Assembly (NCBI RefSeq): GCF_001458775.1
Contig: NZ_CZPZ01000012.1
Span: 1-64,000 of the forward strand
From: Candidatus Nitrospira nitrificans
GTDB taxonomy: Bacteria; Nitrospirota; Nitrospiria; Nitrospirales; Nitrospiraceae
Reading direction: 5' to 3'
DNA: 64,000 bases
The notes below the pieces were generated by a model. It worked only from the letters and a program-made list of their open reading frames with translations, was not told the DNA's origin and made no database searches. The translations under genes and the position numbers were made by a program. Of the stretch, positions 1 through 9,612 are shown piece after piece; the stretch's first letter is position 1, and every line of letters begins with the position of its first letter.

Positions 1-127
1 CGAATACATCGAGGGGTTCTACAATCGGCAGCGTCGGCACTCAACCCTCGGCTATCACTCCCCAGCTGAGTATGAAGCGCGGGCAGCAGTCGCGTAACCA
101 CGTGTCCATGAAATCGAGGGAAGATCA
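1..127 (+). mobile_element. 3' end of an IS3-family insertion sequence (partial)
   Basis: The window opens inside an insertion sequence. The last codons of an IS3-type transposase run to 97. They are followed by a terminal-repeat-like end at about 103-127 that begins TGTCCATGAAATC and ends in TCA, the typical right end of IS3-group elements, whose inverted repeats start with TGA. The exact outer boundary (127 or a few bases either side) is inferred from the TCA end. The left end and most of the transposase lie outside the window. The element sits inside the minus-strand ATPase gene that follows. Confidence 0.7.
2..97 (+). CDS. IS3-family transposase OrfB, C-terminal 31 residues
   Basis: The frame starting at base 2 encodes the C-terminal end of an rve-type DDE transposase. 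It contains FYNRQRRHSTLGYHSP, the hallmark tail of IS3-family OrfB integrases, in which a YN-x-RxH-x-LGY-x-P pattern follows the catalytic glutamate. The stop codon is TAA at 95-97. The catalytic core is outside the window, so activity cannot be judged. Confidence 0.85.
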   Translation, partial: EYIEGFYNRQRRHSTLGYHSPAEYEARAAVA

Positions 128-1337
128 AGTTACCCGAGTGCACCTCAAAGACGGCCCTTCTCTCATCCGAAGAAAGGTCAACAAAAGTCAGAGTTTCACC
201 TCTGAGATGCTGCGGTAGCTGTAGCGGACTCTGAGCGGTGATAATGACGGGAAGCGGCTCCTTGAGAACCAAAGATTGGAGCTCCTGTAAGAATCTGTCT
301 TTCTTATCATGGGGGCATTCGTTGAACGCATCTACGATGAGGGTTGTCCGCTTATTGAGGACCTTGCATCGCTTCAATAAGTCAGCAAAGCTACTGGGAT
401 GAAGGTAAGACACGCTCGCATCGAGAAGATGCGACAGTTCGCCGTCATAGTGTTTCACTTGCGCGAAGATGGTCACGATGCCGTTCGCCAGAGAATGTAA
501 GGCGATGTGAAAAAGTAGCTCCGTCTTTCCGGTCCCAGAAGGCCCAATGATTTGATAATGCTTTCCCTCTGAAATGAGACTGAGCACCTCTGTAGCTTTA
601 TATGTCCGATCTGTTCCACGAAGCGTAAGAGGGACAAGTTTTCCAATCCTCGGCTTCCAAAAGTCGGAAAAGCGCTCCGTATAGTTCGTAACCGACACAA
701 GAGCTTCATCGACCGTGGTGTCTCGGAGCTGACCATCTGTGTCCCATTTCGTCAGCCCGAGACACATGACAAGAGCTTGCCATTGCTTCTTGGTCCAGTT
801 TGGTGACCGGGAACCTGTAACAGTCAGAATTTTCAAACAATCCTCGTAGCCGACCACCTTTGCTCTAAAGTCTCCTTGCGTAACAGTTGAGCCCGTGGGG
901 ATCTCAGGATAAATGCAAACCATTCCTTCTACGGATTTGTACAAAGGGTTATTTCCATGTATCAGCCACTGCTCAGGGTCTTTTCCAGAAAGCTTGCGGA
1001 CTTCATCACTGAGCGCAAACTTGCATTGAACAATTTGCTCATGCGGATTGGGTAAGTGAAGCTTTTTTCTCGACCCATCTGGTAGGACCAAACCCCACGC
1101 GCCGTTAATACCTCCCTCCACGGGCTGGTTAAATGCCTTTAGCTCGATAAGTCCTGCACATCTTTCCGTCACAACAAGAAAATCAATCTGACGCGGATGA
1201 GTCGGCGGGTAAAAATTGGCCAGGATAATGGCAGCGCAATTGACTTGACGAAAATCATAGCAGATTTGATTGAGGAATGATCTTTCGGATTGCTGTTCCA
1301 GCGGAGAGCCGATGTAAACATCGATTGCAACAGCCAT
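128..1337 (-). pseudogene. NERD-domain/STAND-type P-loop ATPase, truncated by the IS element
   Basis: The minus-strand frame is open from ATG at 1337 to the window edge, with no internal stop where checked codon by codon. The N-terminal ~120 residues look like a NERD (nuclease-related) domain of the PD-(D/E)XK fold: QIDFLVVT followed by LIELKAF gives the D...E-x-K pattern. A P-loop NTPase follows, with Walker A IIGPSGTGKTEL and Walker B TTLIVDAFNECP; the DAFNE form is typical of STAND/NACHT-like ATPases. The native coding sequence ends abruptly at about 128, where the IS begins. The frame then reads into the IS on the wrong strand, so the C-terminal part is lost. NERD-plus-ATPase proteins occur among suspected defence genes, but the function here is unknown. 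No strong Shine-Dalgarno precedes 1337. Confidence 0.7.
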
Positions 1338-1600
1338 GGTGCAATGCCGTTTATTCAGTCGAGATAGAGTCCCGTTGGGCAATTGAAAGGATCAAGCAAG
1401 TTTGTGAGAGAGGGCCAGGATTGCAGAAGTTTTCCATGTCAGTGAACTTCGCTGCGACGCCACACCGCTTCATCTTCGTTTAAGCGACTGACAAGTTCCT
1501 GACAGTCAATGAACGGCTTCATGTTCTCTGATTTCATAGATAATCCTGCCATTGCTCCTTGTTCGGCGGCAGAAGTCTACCCAAATTGTTCGACCAAAAG
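1338..1600. other. Intergenic, no recognised gene
   Basis: Between the truncated ATPase and the peptidase there is no recognisable gene. A 32-codon minus-strand reading frame (1439-1537, MKSENMKPFIDCQEL...) has an AGGA upstream of its ATG and coding-like composition. It matches nothing I recognise and could be the remnant of a gene start. Confidence 0.4.
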
Positions 1601-2467
1601 CTATGGAATGTGCTGACCGGCCAATGCCATGACCACTGCTGTGACCCCGTCGGCTACTGAAGCGATGAAATCAAGATTCAACGTGTCGAGAGTATCGGTT
1701 GGACGATGATAATGAGGATTACGGAAGTTTGCCGTATCCGTGAGCATGACGGCGGGATACCCTTGTTCCCAGAACGAGGTATGGTCGCTCCGTCTGGTGT
1801 CCGGAAGCTTCTCACCGTTGCCCGGCACGACCAGTGGAACAATCGGGAGATGCGACTTCATGGACTTGGCGACGGAGCCGGTCAACGCGTGTGACTGTTT
1901 GTTGCCGATTACCGCAAGAAAATTTCCGGTCGTGGGCACGGCGATGGGCACGCCGGGAGGAATTTTCTGCGAGTGGTGTAGATGGCTCGCATAGCCGACA
2001 CATTCCAAAACGATCGCGCCGTGAATGGCTTCACGATTCTTTCTCAAAAGCGCCGTATAAGCGGAGCTGCCGAGCAACTTCTCTTCTTCTAAATTAAAGG
2101 CGATCAGCCGAATCGGTCTGGCCAGTTTCATCGCTCGGATTCTACGGGCGACGTGTAGCAGCACTGCCAAGGCGCTGGCGTTGTCATCGGCGCCGGGAGA
2201 CCCTTGAACCGTATCGAAGTGCGCGGCGAGAATCAGCGGCGGTGCCGATTGAAATGGCCCAGTGTCAGGAAGCGCTGTTCCGATCACATTATGGTACGTG
2301 CCGCCCAATGCCTGAAAGGGTTGCTTCGTGACGGCGAGGTCTACGTCGGAGAATTGGTGGTGCAGATAGGCTTCTGTCTCCTGAAGACGGATCGGAGAGG
2401 AGAACGGATGCCGCTCTCCAACCAAGCGGTTGAGATCTTCTTTGAGTCGATCGCGATCAACGGGCAT
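1601..2467 (-). CDS. M28-family zinc metallopeptidase (aminopeptidase-like)
   Basis: This 288-residue protein has the M28 peptidase pattern. It shows HFDTV with a first metal-ligand histidine, then GADDNASA with the bridging aspartate, NLEEEKLLGS with the general-base and metal-ligand glutamates, and SDHTSFWEQGYPAVMLTDTA with the late His-containing substrate/metal region. Family members are aminopeptidases or glutaminyl cyclases that use two zinc ions. No convincing signal peptide is visible, so it is probably cytoplasmic. It is the last gene of the minus-strand operon, 17 bases after argB. The proximity to argB does not by itself show a role in arginine metabolism. Substrate unknown. Confidence 0.85.
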   Translation of the reverse strand: MPVDRDRLKEDLNRLVGERHPFSSPIRLQETEAYLHHQFSDVDLAVTKQPFQALGGTYHNVIGTALPDTGPFQSAPPLILAAHFDTVQGSPGADDNASALAVLLHVARRIRAMKLARPIRLIAFNLEEEKLLGSSAYTALLRKNREAIHGAIVLECVGYASHLHHSQKIPPGVPIAVPTTGNFLAVIGNKQSHALTGSVAKSMKSHLPIVPLVVPGNGEKLPDTRRSDHTSFWEQGYPAVMLTDTANFRNPHYHRPTDTLDTLNLDFIASVADGVTAVVMALAGQHIP

Positions 2468-2484
2468 GTCCGTCTGCGGGATGA

Positions 2485-3381
2485 TTAAGTCACGATCTCC
2501 GTGCCGATACCCCTGTGCGTGAAAATTTCAAGCAGCACGGCGTGGGGAATACGGCCGTCGATGATATGGGCTTTCCCGACTCCCTCGGCCAACGCGTCCA
2601 GGCAGGCATGAACTTTGGGGATCATCCCCTCCGTGATGGTTCCCTTCTTCATCATGCGCTGCACGTCTTTGCGTGACACGGTGGAGAGATGGCGCCCGTT
2701 GGCATCGCGGATGCCTTTGGTGTCCGTCATCATGACGAGTTTTTCCGCGCGCAATGCGCCGGCAACCGCTCCAGCCACCAGATCGGCGTTGATATTGTAC
2801 GTGTTGCCCTCCCGGTCCGTTCCGATGGGCGCGATCACCGGGATGTAGTGATCTTCCTGGAGATTTCGTAACAAACCAGGATCGACCTTTTCGATATCGC
2901 CCACCAGCCCGAAATCACCTTCGCCGTCTTCTCCGTCGAGATCACGATCGAGGCTTTCCGCCCAGGCTTTCGCCGTCAACGGCTTGCTGAGAATCAATCC
3001 TCCGTCCTTCCCGCTCAACCCGACCGCGCTGCCGCCGTGCCGGTTGATGAGGTCGGTAATTTCCATGTTGATCTTTCCGGCCAGGACCATTTCAACGATT
3101 TCCATCGTGGCCTCGTCGGTGATCCGAACGCCATGACGGAATTTCGCTTCGATGCCGAGCCGGTTGAGCATTTTGTCGATTTGGGGTCCGCCGCCATGGA
3201 TGATGACCGGGTTGATCCCGACATACTTCAGCAAGACGACGTTCTGCGCAAACCGTTCCTTAAGGGAAGAGTCCGTCATCGCATGGCCGCCGTATTTGAC
3301 GACTACCGTCTTCCCGCGAAACGTTCGAATGTACGGAAGGGCTTCGATGAGGACGTTGGCTTTCTTGATCAGTTTGTCCAT
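2485..3381 (-). CDS. argB: Acetylglutamate kinase
   Basis: This 298-residue amino-acid kinase catalyses ATP-dependent phosphorylation of N-acetyl-L-glutamate, the second step of arginine biosynthesis, in the cytoplasm. Family signatures are present: VVKYGGHAMTD (nucleotide binding) near residue 28, HGGGPQID (acetylglutamate-binding glycine loop), and the C-terminal YNINADLVAGAVA and MMTDTKGI segments. Length is normal for bacterial ArgB. It lies 29 bases downstream of hslU on the same strand, so it is probably cotranscribed with the proteasome-like protease genes. Confidence 0.97.
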   Translation of the reverse strand: MDKLIKKANVLIEALPYIRTFRGKTVVVKYGGHAMTDSSLKERFAQNVVLLKYVGINPVIIHGGGPQIDKMLNRLGIEAKFRHGVRITDEATMEIVEMVLAGKINMEITDLINRHGGSAVGLSGKDGGLILSKPLTAKAWAESLDRDLDGEDGEGDFGLVGDIEKVDPGLLRNLQEDHYIPVIAPIGTDREGNTYNINADLVAGAVAGALRAEKLVMMTDTKGIRDANGRHLSTVSRKDVQRMMKKGTITEGMIPKVHACLDALAEGVGKAHIIDGRIPHAVLLEIFTHRGIGTEIVT

Positions 3382-3410
3382 GCTGAACTCCCGGCATCAA
3401 TGCCGGACCC

Positions 3411-4808
3411 TTATAAAATATACCGGCTGAGATCCTGATCCTTCACGATATCTTTCAATCGATCTCGCACATTGGCCGCGGTGATGCTGATCCGCTTGTC
3501 GGGCCAGTCGGGTCCCTCGAACGAAATATCCTCCAGTAATCGCTCCATGATGGTAAAGAGGCGGCGCGCACCGATGTTCTCGGTCCGTTCGTTCACCTGC
3601 ACCGCCACGTCGGCGATTTCCTCCAGGCCGTCTTTCGTGAACTCGATGGCGAGGCCTTCCGTGGCCAGCAGAGCCTGGTATTGCCGAACCAATGCCCCTT
3701 TCGGCTCCGTGAGAATACGGACGAAATCGTCTTTCGATAAGGGACTGAGTTCGACGCGGATCGGAAATCGCCCTTGGAGTTCCGGAATCAGATCAGACGG
3801 CTTCGCCACATGAAAGGCGCCGGCGGCGATGAAGAGAATGTGATCTGTCACGACCGGGCCGTGTTTGGTGGTGACCGTGCAGCCTTCCACGATGGGGAGG
3901 AGGTCGCGCTGCACCCCTTCTCGGGACACATCCGGTCCCGCGTTGCGCTCGCGGCCGGCGATTTTGTCGATCTCATCGAGGAACACAATCCCGGTCTGTT
4001 CCACCTTGGTGATGGCTTCCCGAGTGGCGTCATCCATATCGATCAACTTCTGGGCTTCTTCTTGCGTCAGATGTTTAAGCGCTTCGGGGACCTTCATGAG
4101 CCGCTTTTTTTTCTTGCCTTGGAACATGCCGCCCAGCATGTCTCGGAGATTGCTCTCGAGGTCGTCGAGTCCACCCACGTTGGAAATCACGCCGACGGGA
4201 AGGCCTCGTTCCTTGACCTCCATCTCCACCGTTCGTTCATCCAGCTTCCCTTCTCGAAGCTGCAGGCGCAGTTTCGATCTCGTCGCTTCGTGGGAATCGT
4301 GAGGGGCTTGAGCGGCCGGCTCGCTCGTGCTGTCCACGAAACCAGGCCGAGGGGGCGGCGGCGGTAGGAGAAGCTCGAGCAATCGTTCCTCGCCCTGTTG
4401 TTCCGCCTTTTGTTGAACGGACGCCAGCCGTTGCGTCTTGACCATATTGATGGCCAGTTCGGTCAAGTCTCGAATGATCGACTCGACATCACGCCCGACG
4501 TAACCGACCTCGGTGAACTTCGACGCTTCGACCTTGATGAAGGGGGCTTCGGCCAGCTTGGCGAGCCGTCGGGCAATCTCCGTTTTGCCCACGCCGGTCG
4601 GCCCGATCATGATGATGTTCTTCGGCATCACCTCATCGCGGAGGTCGGGAGACACCTGCTGGCGGCGCCAGCGGTTGCGAAGGGCGATGGCGACCATGCG
4701 CTTCGCGTCCTTTTGCCCGATGACGTAGCGATTCAGTTCCTCGACGATCTGACGCGGGGTGAGACTATTGAGATTCAATGGTTCGGCATCGTTCGTGAGC
4801 GGCTTCAT
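3411..4808 (-). CDS. hslU: ATP-dependent protease ATPase subunit HslU (ClpY)
   Basis: This 465-residue AAA+ unfoldase forms hexamers that feed substrates into the HslV peptidase. The N-terminus [17 protein letters not shown] is the HslU/ClpX family start. Walker A is GPTGVGKTE and Walker B is [11 protein letters not shown]. The I-domain lies between about residues 125 and 245 and contains a proline run and KKKKR. The C-terminus ends LSRYIL, the tail that inserts between HslV subunits. The gene starts 9 bases after hslV stops, the usual hslVU order. Confidence 0.97.
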   Translation of the reverse strand: MKPLTNDAEPLNLNSLTPRQIVEELNRYVIGQKDAKRMVAIALRNRWRRQQVSPDLRDEVMPKNIIMIGPTGVGKTEIARRLAKLAEAPFIKVEASKFTEVGYVGRDVESIIRDLTELAINMVKTQRLASVQQKAEQQGEERLLELLLPPPPPRPGFVDSTSEPAAQAPHDSHEATRSKLRLQLREGKLDERTVEMEVKERGLPVGVISNVGGLDDLESNLRDMLGGMFQGKKKKRLMKVPEALKHLTQEEAQKLIDMDDATREAITKVEQTGIVFLDEIDKIAGRERNAGPDVSREGVQRDLLPIVEGCTVTTKHGPVVTDHILFIAAGAFHVAKPSDLIPELQGRFPIRVELSPLSKDDFVRILTEPKGALVRQYQALLATEGLAIEFTKDGLEEIADVAVQVNERTENIGARRLFTIMERLLEDISFEGPDWPDKRISITAANVRDRLKDIVKDQDLSRYIL

Positions 4809-4817
4809 GATGGTGAG

Positions 4818-5354
4818 TTATCCTCGAAGTTCTTCAACAATAATCTGTTGGTTGGTGTAGATGTCAATAGAACCCGCGATGTTCATGGCTTCGGTGACGA
4901 TCACCGGGGCCTCGAGTTGGGAATGGCGGAGCAGCCCCCGGGCAGCCGCCAGGGCGTAGGGTCCACCCGAACCGATGGCCAAAATGCCGTCTTCCGGCTC
5001 CACCACGTCGCCGGTTCCGGAAATAATGAACGACTGGTCACGGCCGGCGACGGCCAGCAGCGCTTCCAACCGTCGAAGCACACGGTCGGTTCGCCAATCT
5101 TTCGCCAGCTCGACCGCTGCCCTCGTGAGATTGCCCCGATATTCTTCCAATTTACTCTCGAATTTCTCGAACAGCGTGAATGCGTCAGCCGTGGCGCCGG
5201 CAAATCCTGCCAGGATCTGGTCATGATGCAGGCGCCGGAGCTTCTTGGCGTTGTGCTTCATCACCGTGGTTCCAACGGTCACTTGGCCGTCACAGCCCAT
5301 GGCGACCCGTCCATCGCGCCGGACACAGAGGATGGTGGTCGATCGAATGATCAT
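4818..5354 (-). CDS. hslV: ATP-dependent protease peptidase subunit HslV (ClpQ)
   Basis: This 178-residue threonine peptidase is homologous to proteasome beta subunits. The protein begins [15 protein letters not shown]. Family knowledge places the catalytic N-terminal threonine at the TT pair (residue 6), so a short propeptide must be removed. GCDGQVTVG and the later [13 protein letters not shown] are conserved core elements. The ATG overlaps the xerC stop by four bases, indicating translational coupling, and hslU follows directly. Confidence 0.96.
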   Translation of the reverse strand: MIIRSTTILCVRRDGRVAMGCDGQVTVGTTVMKHNAKKLRRLHHDQILAGFAGATADAFTLFEKFESKLEEYRGNLTRAAVELAKDWRTDRVLRRLEALLAVAGRDQSFIISGTGDVVEPEDGILAIGSGGPYALAAARGLLRHSQLEAPVIVTEAMNIAGSIDIYTNQQIIVEELRG

Positions 5355-6292
5355 GACGATTTCCGGTCCTTTCGTGACAAGGGGCTTGCTGCCGCCCGTG
5401 CTCGTGGGTGGGCGCTATCGTACACGGCGAGAAGCTGATCCATCGCCAAATGCGTATACTTTTGCGTCGTGCTCAGCGACGCGTGACCGAGCATTTCCTG
5501 TATCGACCGGAGATCCGCGCCTTCGTCGAGCAGATGAGTCGCGTAGGAGTGCCGCAAGGCGTGGGGACTGACCGCTCCACCGACGAGACGGCTGGAGTAT
5601 CGAGCAACCATTCGAGCGACACTCCTTGTGGTGATCCGGCCTCCACGATGATTCAAGAACATCGGGGCCGATAGTTGACCGCTGCGGGTGGGCGGTTTCA
5701 AGGACTTCCGATACGCTCGAATGGCTTGAACCGCCAGATCTCCCATCGGAACCATCCGCTCCTTGCGGCCCTTCCCTCTCAAACACACGCTTCCGTCCGT
5801 CTCGTTCAGATCATCGAGATTGATACCCACGACCTCGCTTACCCGAGCACCCGTCGAATACATGGTTTCCAGCAGGGCACGGTCGCGTAAGGTGAGGGGC
5901 GACTGCCCCGACGGAAACTCCATGAGTGCCGCCGCGTCGTCCTTTGTCAAGACACGAGGGAGCGGCTTAGGAAGCTTGGGGCTCCTCAGGTTTTCCGTGG
6001 GGTTCTTACGGAGCCGTCCCTCACAAACAAGAAAGCGAAAAAAACTTCGCAGGCACGCCAGTTTTCTCGCTAATGATGAAGCCTTCTCGCCTTGGTGATC
6101 CAAGCTGTGCAAGTAGGCCCGAATATCGTCGCTGGTGATTTCCTCAACTCGAAGGTGAGGGGACTCCTTCTCCTTTCGCCGAAGAAATCCGCCGAGCTGA
6201 TGAAGGTCGGAACGATAGCTGCGAATGGTCTCCTGTGAGGCGTTGCGTTCGACTTGGAGGTGCATTAGGAAAGCTTTGATCGCATCTTCCAT
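5351..6292 (-). CDS. xerC: Tyrosine recombinase XerC
   Basis: This 313-residue site-specific recombinase resolves chromosome dimers, normally with XerD at dif. The N-terminal SAM-like core-binding domain spans about residues 1-95. The catalytic domain shows Arg in [22 protein letters not shown] (His-x-x-Arg), [14 protein letters not shown] (third histidine and nucleophilic tyrosine). The start overlaps the trmFO stop by 28 bases. Together with trmFO, hslVU and argB it forms one operon. The alternative name XerD cannot be excluded from sequence alone, but the trmFO-xerC-hslVU order is characteristic of xerC. Confidence 0.93.
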   Translation of the reverse strand: MEDAIKAFLMHLQVERNASQETIRSYRSDLHQLGGFLRRKEKESPHLRVEEITSDDIRAYLHSLDHQGEKASSLARKLACLRSFFRFLVCEGRLRKNPTENLRSPKLPKPLPRVLTKDDAAALMEFPSGQSPLTLRDRALLETMYSTGARVSEVVGINLDDLNETDGSVCLRGKGRKERMVPMGDLAVQAIRAYRKSLKPPTRSGQLSAPMFLNHRGGRITTRSVARMVARYSSRLVGGAVSPHALRHSYATHLLDEGADLRSIQEMLGHASLSTTQKYTHLAMDQLLAVYDSAHPRARAAASPLSRKDRKSS

Positions 6293-7590
6293 GAATCAAA
6301 ATCCTCAAGGGCTCGCTGGCTCAAGGCGCGACGCTTCTTCTCTTTGTCTTTGGGCGTGTTCGACAAGGGAGGGAACAGGCCGAAGTTGGTGTTCATCGGT
6401 TGGAAATGGCGCGGGTCCGATGAGGCGATATGGGAAACCAGACAGCCATGCGCGCTTGTGGGGGGAGGCGTGATCAGCGGTTCATCGGCCAAGGCCCGCG
6501 CGGCATTGATGCCGGCCAGGCCTCCCATGGCGGCTGATTCGGTGTAGCCTTCGACGCCGACGAGCTGTCCGGCAAAAAAGAGCGTGCTGCGAGCCTTGAA
6601 TTGCAACGTGTTCAACAGGAGCTGGGGGGAATTGATGAAGGTGTTGCGATGCAAGCTGCCATACCGGAGGAACTCCGCTTGCTCAAGGCCAGGGATCATG
6701 CGAAACACGCGCTTCTGTTCCGGATAGGTCAGTTTGGTCTGAAAGCCCACCAGGTTGTAACAGGTGCGATGAATATTTTCCGTCCGCAATTGCACAACGG
6801 CCGCCGGTTCCACCCCGGTTCGAGGATCTTTCAAGCCCACTGGTTTCATAGGCCCGAACTGCATCGTCTGTCGGCCACGTTCGGCCAGCACTTCGATCGG
6901 CACACAGGCCTCGAAATAGGGCGTCTTTTCAAATTCCTTCGGCTGGACTTTTTCGGCAGCCTTCAGGGCATCATAAAAGACATTGTACTGTTCTGCCGTC
7001 ATGGGGCAATTCAAATAGTCATCTCCGCCCTTGTCGTAGCGAGAGGCGCGGAAGACGACATCCATATTAATGGAGTCCGCATCGACGATCGGCGAGATGG
7101 CATCGTAAAAATAGAGGTGCTGGGATTGGGTTGCGGCGCGGATGGCTTGCGAGAGCGTATCGGAGGTCAGCGGCCCTGTTGCAATAATACAAAGGCAATC
7201 CGTCGGGATCTCGCTGATTTCTTCGTGGAGAATTCTGATATTCGGATGGCCTTCTAGCGCGCGGGTAATATGCTGGGAGAACTGGTCACGATCGACCGCC
7301 AGTGCCGATCCAGCCGGCACACGGGCCAGCTCCGCAGCGGAGATGATGAGCGAATTGAGCCGTCGCATCTCTTCCTTCAAAATGCCGGGCGCGTTCAGCG
7401 GGTCGAGAGACCCGAGTGAGTTCGAGCAGACGAGCTCGGCCAAGTTTCCGGTCTTGTGCGCCTTCGTCATCTCCTTCGGGCGCATTTCGTAAAGCGTGAC
7501 CTTCGCGCCACGATTGGCTGCTTGCCAGGCGGCTTCAGAACCAGCCAGACCACCACCGATGATGACGACGTCATCCCTCATAATGGACAT
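6265..7590 (-). CDS. trmFO: Folate/FAD-dependent tRNA (uracil-54) C5-methyltransferase TrmFO
   Basis: This 441-residue flavoprotein makes ribothymidine at position 54 of tRNA using methylenetetrahydrofolate and FAD. The N-terminal dinucleotide-binding motif is VIIGGGLAGSEAA. It is followed by the family-typical YEMRPKEMTKAHKT and ELVCSNSLGS segments, and the late GYTESAAMGGLAGINAAR FAD-contact region. It is the first gene of the minus-strand operon. A TTGACT-N18-TAGAAT promoter lies just upstream. Confidence 0.97.
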   Translation of the reverse strand: MSIMRDDVVIIGGGLAGSEAAWQAANRGAKVTLYEMRPKEMTKAHKTGNLAELVCSNSLGSLDPLNAPGILKEEMRRLNSLIISAAELARVPAGSALAVDRDQFSQHITRALEGHPNIRILHEEISEIPTDCLCIIATGPLTSDTLSQAIRAATQSQHLYFYDAISPIVDADSINMDVVFRASRYDKGGDDYLNCPMTAEQYNVFYDALKAAEKVQPKEFEKTPYFEACVPIEVLAERGRQTMQFGPMKPVGLKDPRTGVEPAAVVQLRTENIHRTCYNLVGFQTKLTYPEQKRVFRMIPGLEQAEFLRYGSLHRNTFINSPQLLLNTLQFKARSTLFFAGQLVGVEGYTESAAMGGLAGINAARALADEPLITPPPTSAHGCLVSHIASSDPRHFQPMNTNFGLFPPLSNTPKDKEKKRRALSQRALEDFDSWKMRSKLS

Positions 7591-7611
7591 TCCTTGGGGT
7601 GAAAGGGGCTC

Positions 7612-7641
7612 ATTCTAGAAACCGTCTTTTAGTGAAGTCAA
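7612..7641 (-). promoter_or_regulatory. Sigma-70-type promoter of the trmFO operon
   Basis: On the minus strand, TTGACT (7641-7636) and TAGAAT (7617-7612) are separated by 18 bases, about 22 bases before the trmFO ATG. It matches the housekeeping consensus closely. It is back to back with the tRNA-Val promoter on the other strand. Confidence 0.6.
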
Positions 7642-7655
7642 GGAGAGAGACAACG

Positions 7656-7685
7656 TTGAACCATGCCGAAATCCCGTGCTAGACT
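7656..7685 (+). promoter_or_regulatory. Sigma-70-type promoter of tRNA-Val
   Basis: TTGAAC (7656-7661) and TAGACT (7680-7685) are spaced by 18 bases. Initiation would fall a few bases before the tRNA at 7696. Confidence 0.6.
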
Positions 7686-7695
7686 CTCGATCGGC

Positions 7696-7770
7696 GGGCG
7701 ATTAGCTCAGTGGTAGAGCGCTTCCTTCACACGGAAGAGGCCACAGGTTCGATACCTGTATCGCCCACCA
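7696..7770 (+). tRNA. tRNA-Val (anticodon CAC)
   Basis: The full cloverleaf is visible. The acceptor GGGCGAT pairs with ATCGCCC, the D arm is GCTC/GAGC, the anticodon stem is CTTCC/GGAAG with loop TTCACAC, and the T arm is ACAGG-TTCGATA-CCTGT. CCA is encoded at 7768-7770. The CAC anticodon reads GUG valine codons. Confidence 0.96.
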
Positions 7771-7940
7771 TCCCACCAGCTTGGAATCGCATTCCCCTAT
7801 TACCCCTATCAGGATCGTGATTTTCGACTGAACAAGCAAAAATTTGGACAGAATCCAGGATGTCGGCTACACTTCTATGGTCTTGTGAGAGATGCCCGGT
7901 TTGTGAGCAACAACAGAGACCGAACCAAGCGAGGTACTAC

Positions 7941-8282
7941 ATGAACGTAACACGGAGTGTTATCGGCATCGTGATGCTGACGATAGTCGCCGCAGGTTGC
8001 AGCACGATGCACCAACAAGGCGGAAGTGTCGATACCAAGGAATACACGCCCCCCACCAGTATCTACAACATTCTGGACAGCACCGCGCTGGTCTATTCGG
8101 ACCCTGCTGCCGGTTCGGCTGTCAACGATCATCCCCTTCGTTGGCTTGGATTTGTCTCAAACCCGATCGGCCATGCGTTCGATTATGCGATCAATCGCCC
8201 GATCTATTCGCTGGCAAGTGGATTCGCCTACCTTTCTGGCTATACTGCCGAAGACAATATGGTGAATGCCCAACGCCGATAG
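7941..8282 (+). CDS. Small lipoprotein of unknown function
   Basis: This 113-residue protein begins MNVTRSVIGIVMLTIVAAGC, a short lipoprotein signal with a lipobox ending at Cys20. The ATG at 7941 is preferred over an upstream frame extension because it has GAGG nine bases upstream and gives a clean signal peptide. The mature part has no domain I recognise. It is rich in aromatic residues near the end (HAFDYAINRPIYS). It is followed by a strong hairpin terminator. Confidence 0.7.
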   Translation: MNVTRSVIGIVMLTIVAAGCSTMHQQGGSVDTKEYTPPTSIYNILDSTALVYSDPAAGSAVNDHPLRWLGFVSNPIGHAFDYAINRPIYSLASGFAYLSGYTAEDNMVNAQRR

Positions 8283-8307
8283 TTCTGGTCATCCTTTCGT
8301 GAAAATG

Positions 8308-8337
8308 AAGGCCCGCTCTTTGAGAAGAGCGGGCCTT
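8308..8337. terminator. Intrinsic terminator hairpin
   Basis: A perfect 13-base-pair stem (AAGGCCCGCTCTT with its complement) and a TGAG loop span 8308-8337, 25 bases after the lipoprotein stop. The downstream tract is pyrimidine-rich (CTCATTTCCTCTT) rather than a pure T run. Confidence 0.75.
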
Positions 8338-8386
8338 CTCATTTCCTCTTCGCGAAGACCCCTTCAAATCGTGTATTGTTTGCTAT

Positions 8387-9556
8387 ATGCGGTATAGGGA
8401 ATACTCGGTGAATTTCGTCCGGTGCGTGTCTTTGGCCAGCCTCTTTATGGTGATGGGCCTTGTGATGGGGTGTGGCGGTGCAGCAGCTCCCGTCAAGCCC
8501 CCGCTTCCTCCGTCCAAAACCGATCTCACGCTGCTTGCCTCGACGGCGCTCTGCGAGCGCAAGACCGAATTCGTAAAGAAATATCCCTCAGCCGCCCACA
8601 CCTCGAAGAACTGGGGAAGTGGACAGGAACTCACGATTCCATTGGAGCATAGTGCTTCGCAGGGAGAAGAATCGTATTTTTTTGACGAAGATGGTGTCCT
8701 GGTCGGAGCCCTGTTCACGTTTCCCAAAGGGCTGGACCTCAAACCCTATCCTGTGCTCCGGCACACGCTGTCACAGTTGAAACCGTCGGTGGAGTTTTAC
8801 TTGAATGTGGCCCAACTAGAAGCCAGGACGAACATGGAGAGCAGTGCGCTTCTAGAAACCGGTGACGAGAAAAGTACGACGCAGTATCTCCTCATCGGTC
8901 AACCAGAACATCCCGTCCTACTCCAGGCCTCGTTCACCATTGACCCCTATGTCCGACTGTTCTCTCCGTATCGACGCGAGTTCCTTGATCGGCTTCGCAT
9001 TCCGGCAAGGGGCATGGCCGGACAAACAATGGAGAGTCAGGGAAGCGAGGACAAAGAGCCGTTCTCGTCGCTGCAGCAATTCGCTCGTGGTCAAGCTGCC
9101 CAGCTTGCCTACTGCGGGGACAAGAACTATGAGATTGCGGCCGATGCGTACCAAAAGGCGATCGCGACCGGATTCACGAACAAGGTATGGCTTGCCGAAG
9201 CTCGGCACAAACTGGGAGTCGCGTGGCAAGCGAAGGGGCAATTCGAAAAAGCAAAAGCGGAGTTACTGCAGTCACTGGCTCTCAGGCCCAATATCCCGGA
9301 AGTTCTGAACAATCTCGGCACTGTCCAGGTAAAATTAGGGGACACAGCGGCCGGCTTGCGCTTATTTGAAAAGGCAGTAACTCTGCGTCCCAACTATGCC
9401 CTGGCCCGGTTTAATTTGGCCGAAGCGAGTGAAGCCACGAACCCTAAACGCGCTGTCTCTGAGTACGAGACGTACCTGGCCCTTGTGGAAGGGATGCCCG
9501 AAGAGGAAGCCCGCATGGCATATGTTAAGGAACGGGTGAAGGCCTTGAAGCAGTAG
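8387..9556 (+). CDS. TPR-repeat lipoprotein
   Basis: This is a 389-residue protein. The N-terminus contains a hydrophobic stretch ending in LVMGC (Cys29), a lipobox. A GTG at 8408 with AGGGA upstream would give a shorter, more typical lipoprotein signal and is a credible alternative start. The middle (about 40-200) has no recognised domain. The C-terminal half has at least three tetratricopeptide repeats: LGVAWQAKGQFEKAKAELLQ, then LNNLGTVQVKLGDTAAGLRL, then a repeat starting YALARFNLAEA. It is likely a periplasm-facing scaffold. Partner unknown. Confidence 0.75.
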   Translation: MRYREYSVNFVRCVSLASLFMVMGLVMGCGGAAAPVKPPLPPSKTDLTLLASTALCERKTEFVKKYPSAAHTSKNWGSGQELTIPLEHSASQGEESYFFDEDGVLVGALFTFPKGLDLKPYPVLRHTLSQLKPSVEFYLNVAQLEARTNMESSALLETGDEKSTTQYLLIGQPEHPVLLQASFTIDPYVRLFSPYRREFLDRLRIPARGMAGQTMESQGSEDKEPFSSLQQFARGQAAQLAYCGDKNYEIAADAYQKAIATGFTNKVWLAEARHKLGVAWQAKGQFEKAKAELLQSLALRPNIPEVLNNLGTVQVKLGDTAAGLRLFEKAVTLRPNYALARFNLAEASEATNPKRAVSEYETYLALVEGMPEEEARMAYVKERVKALKQ

Positions 9557-9612
9557 TTCCGCGTCCTGTCGGACTTATCTTTGGTGTTTTCAATTCGTGT
9601 GAAGAAAAGGAT

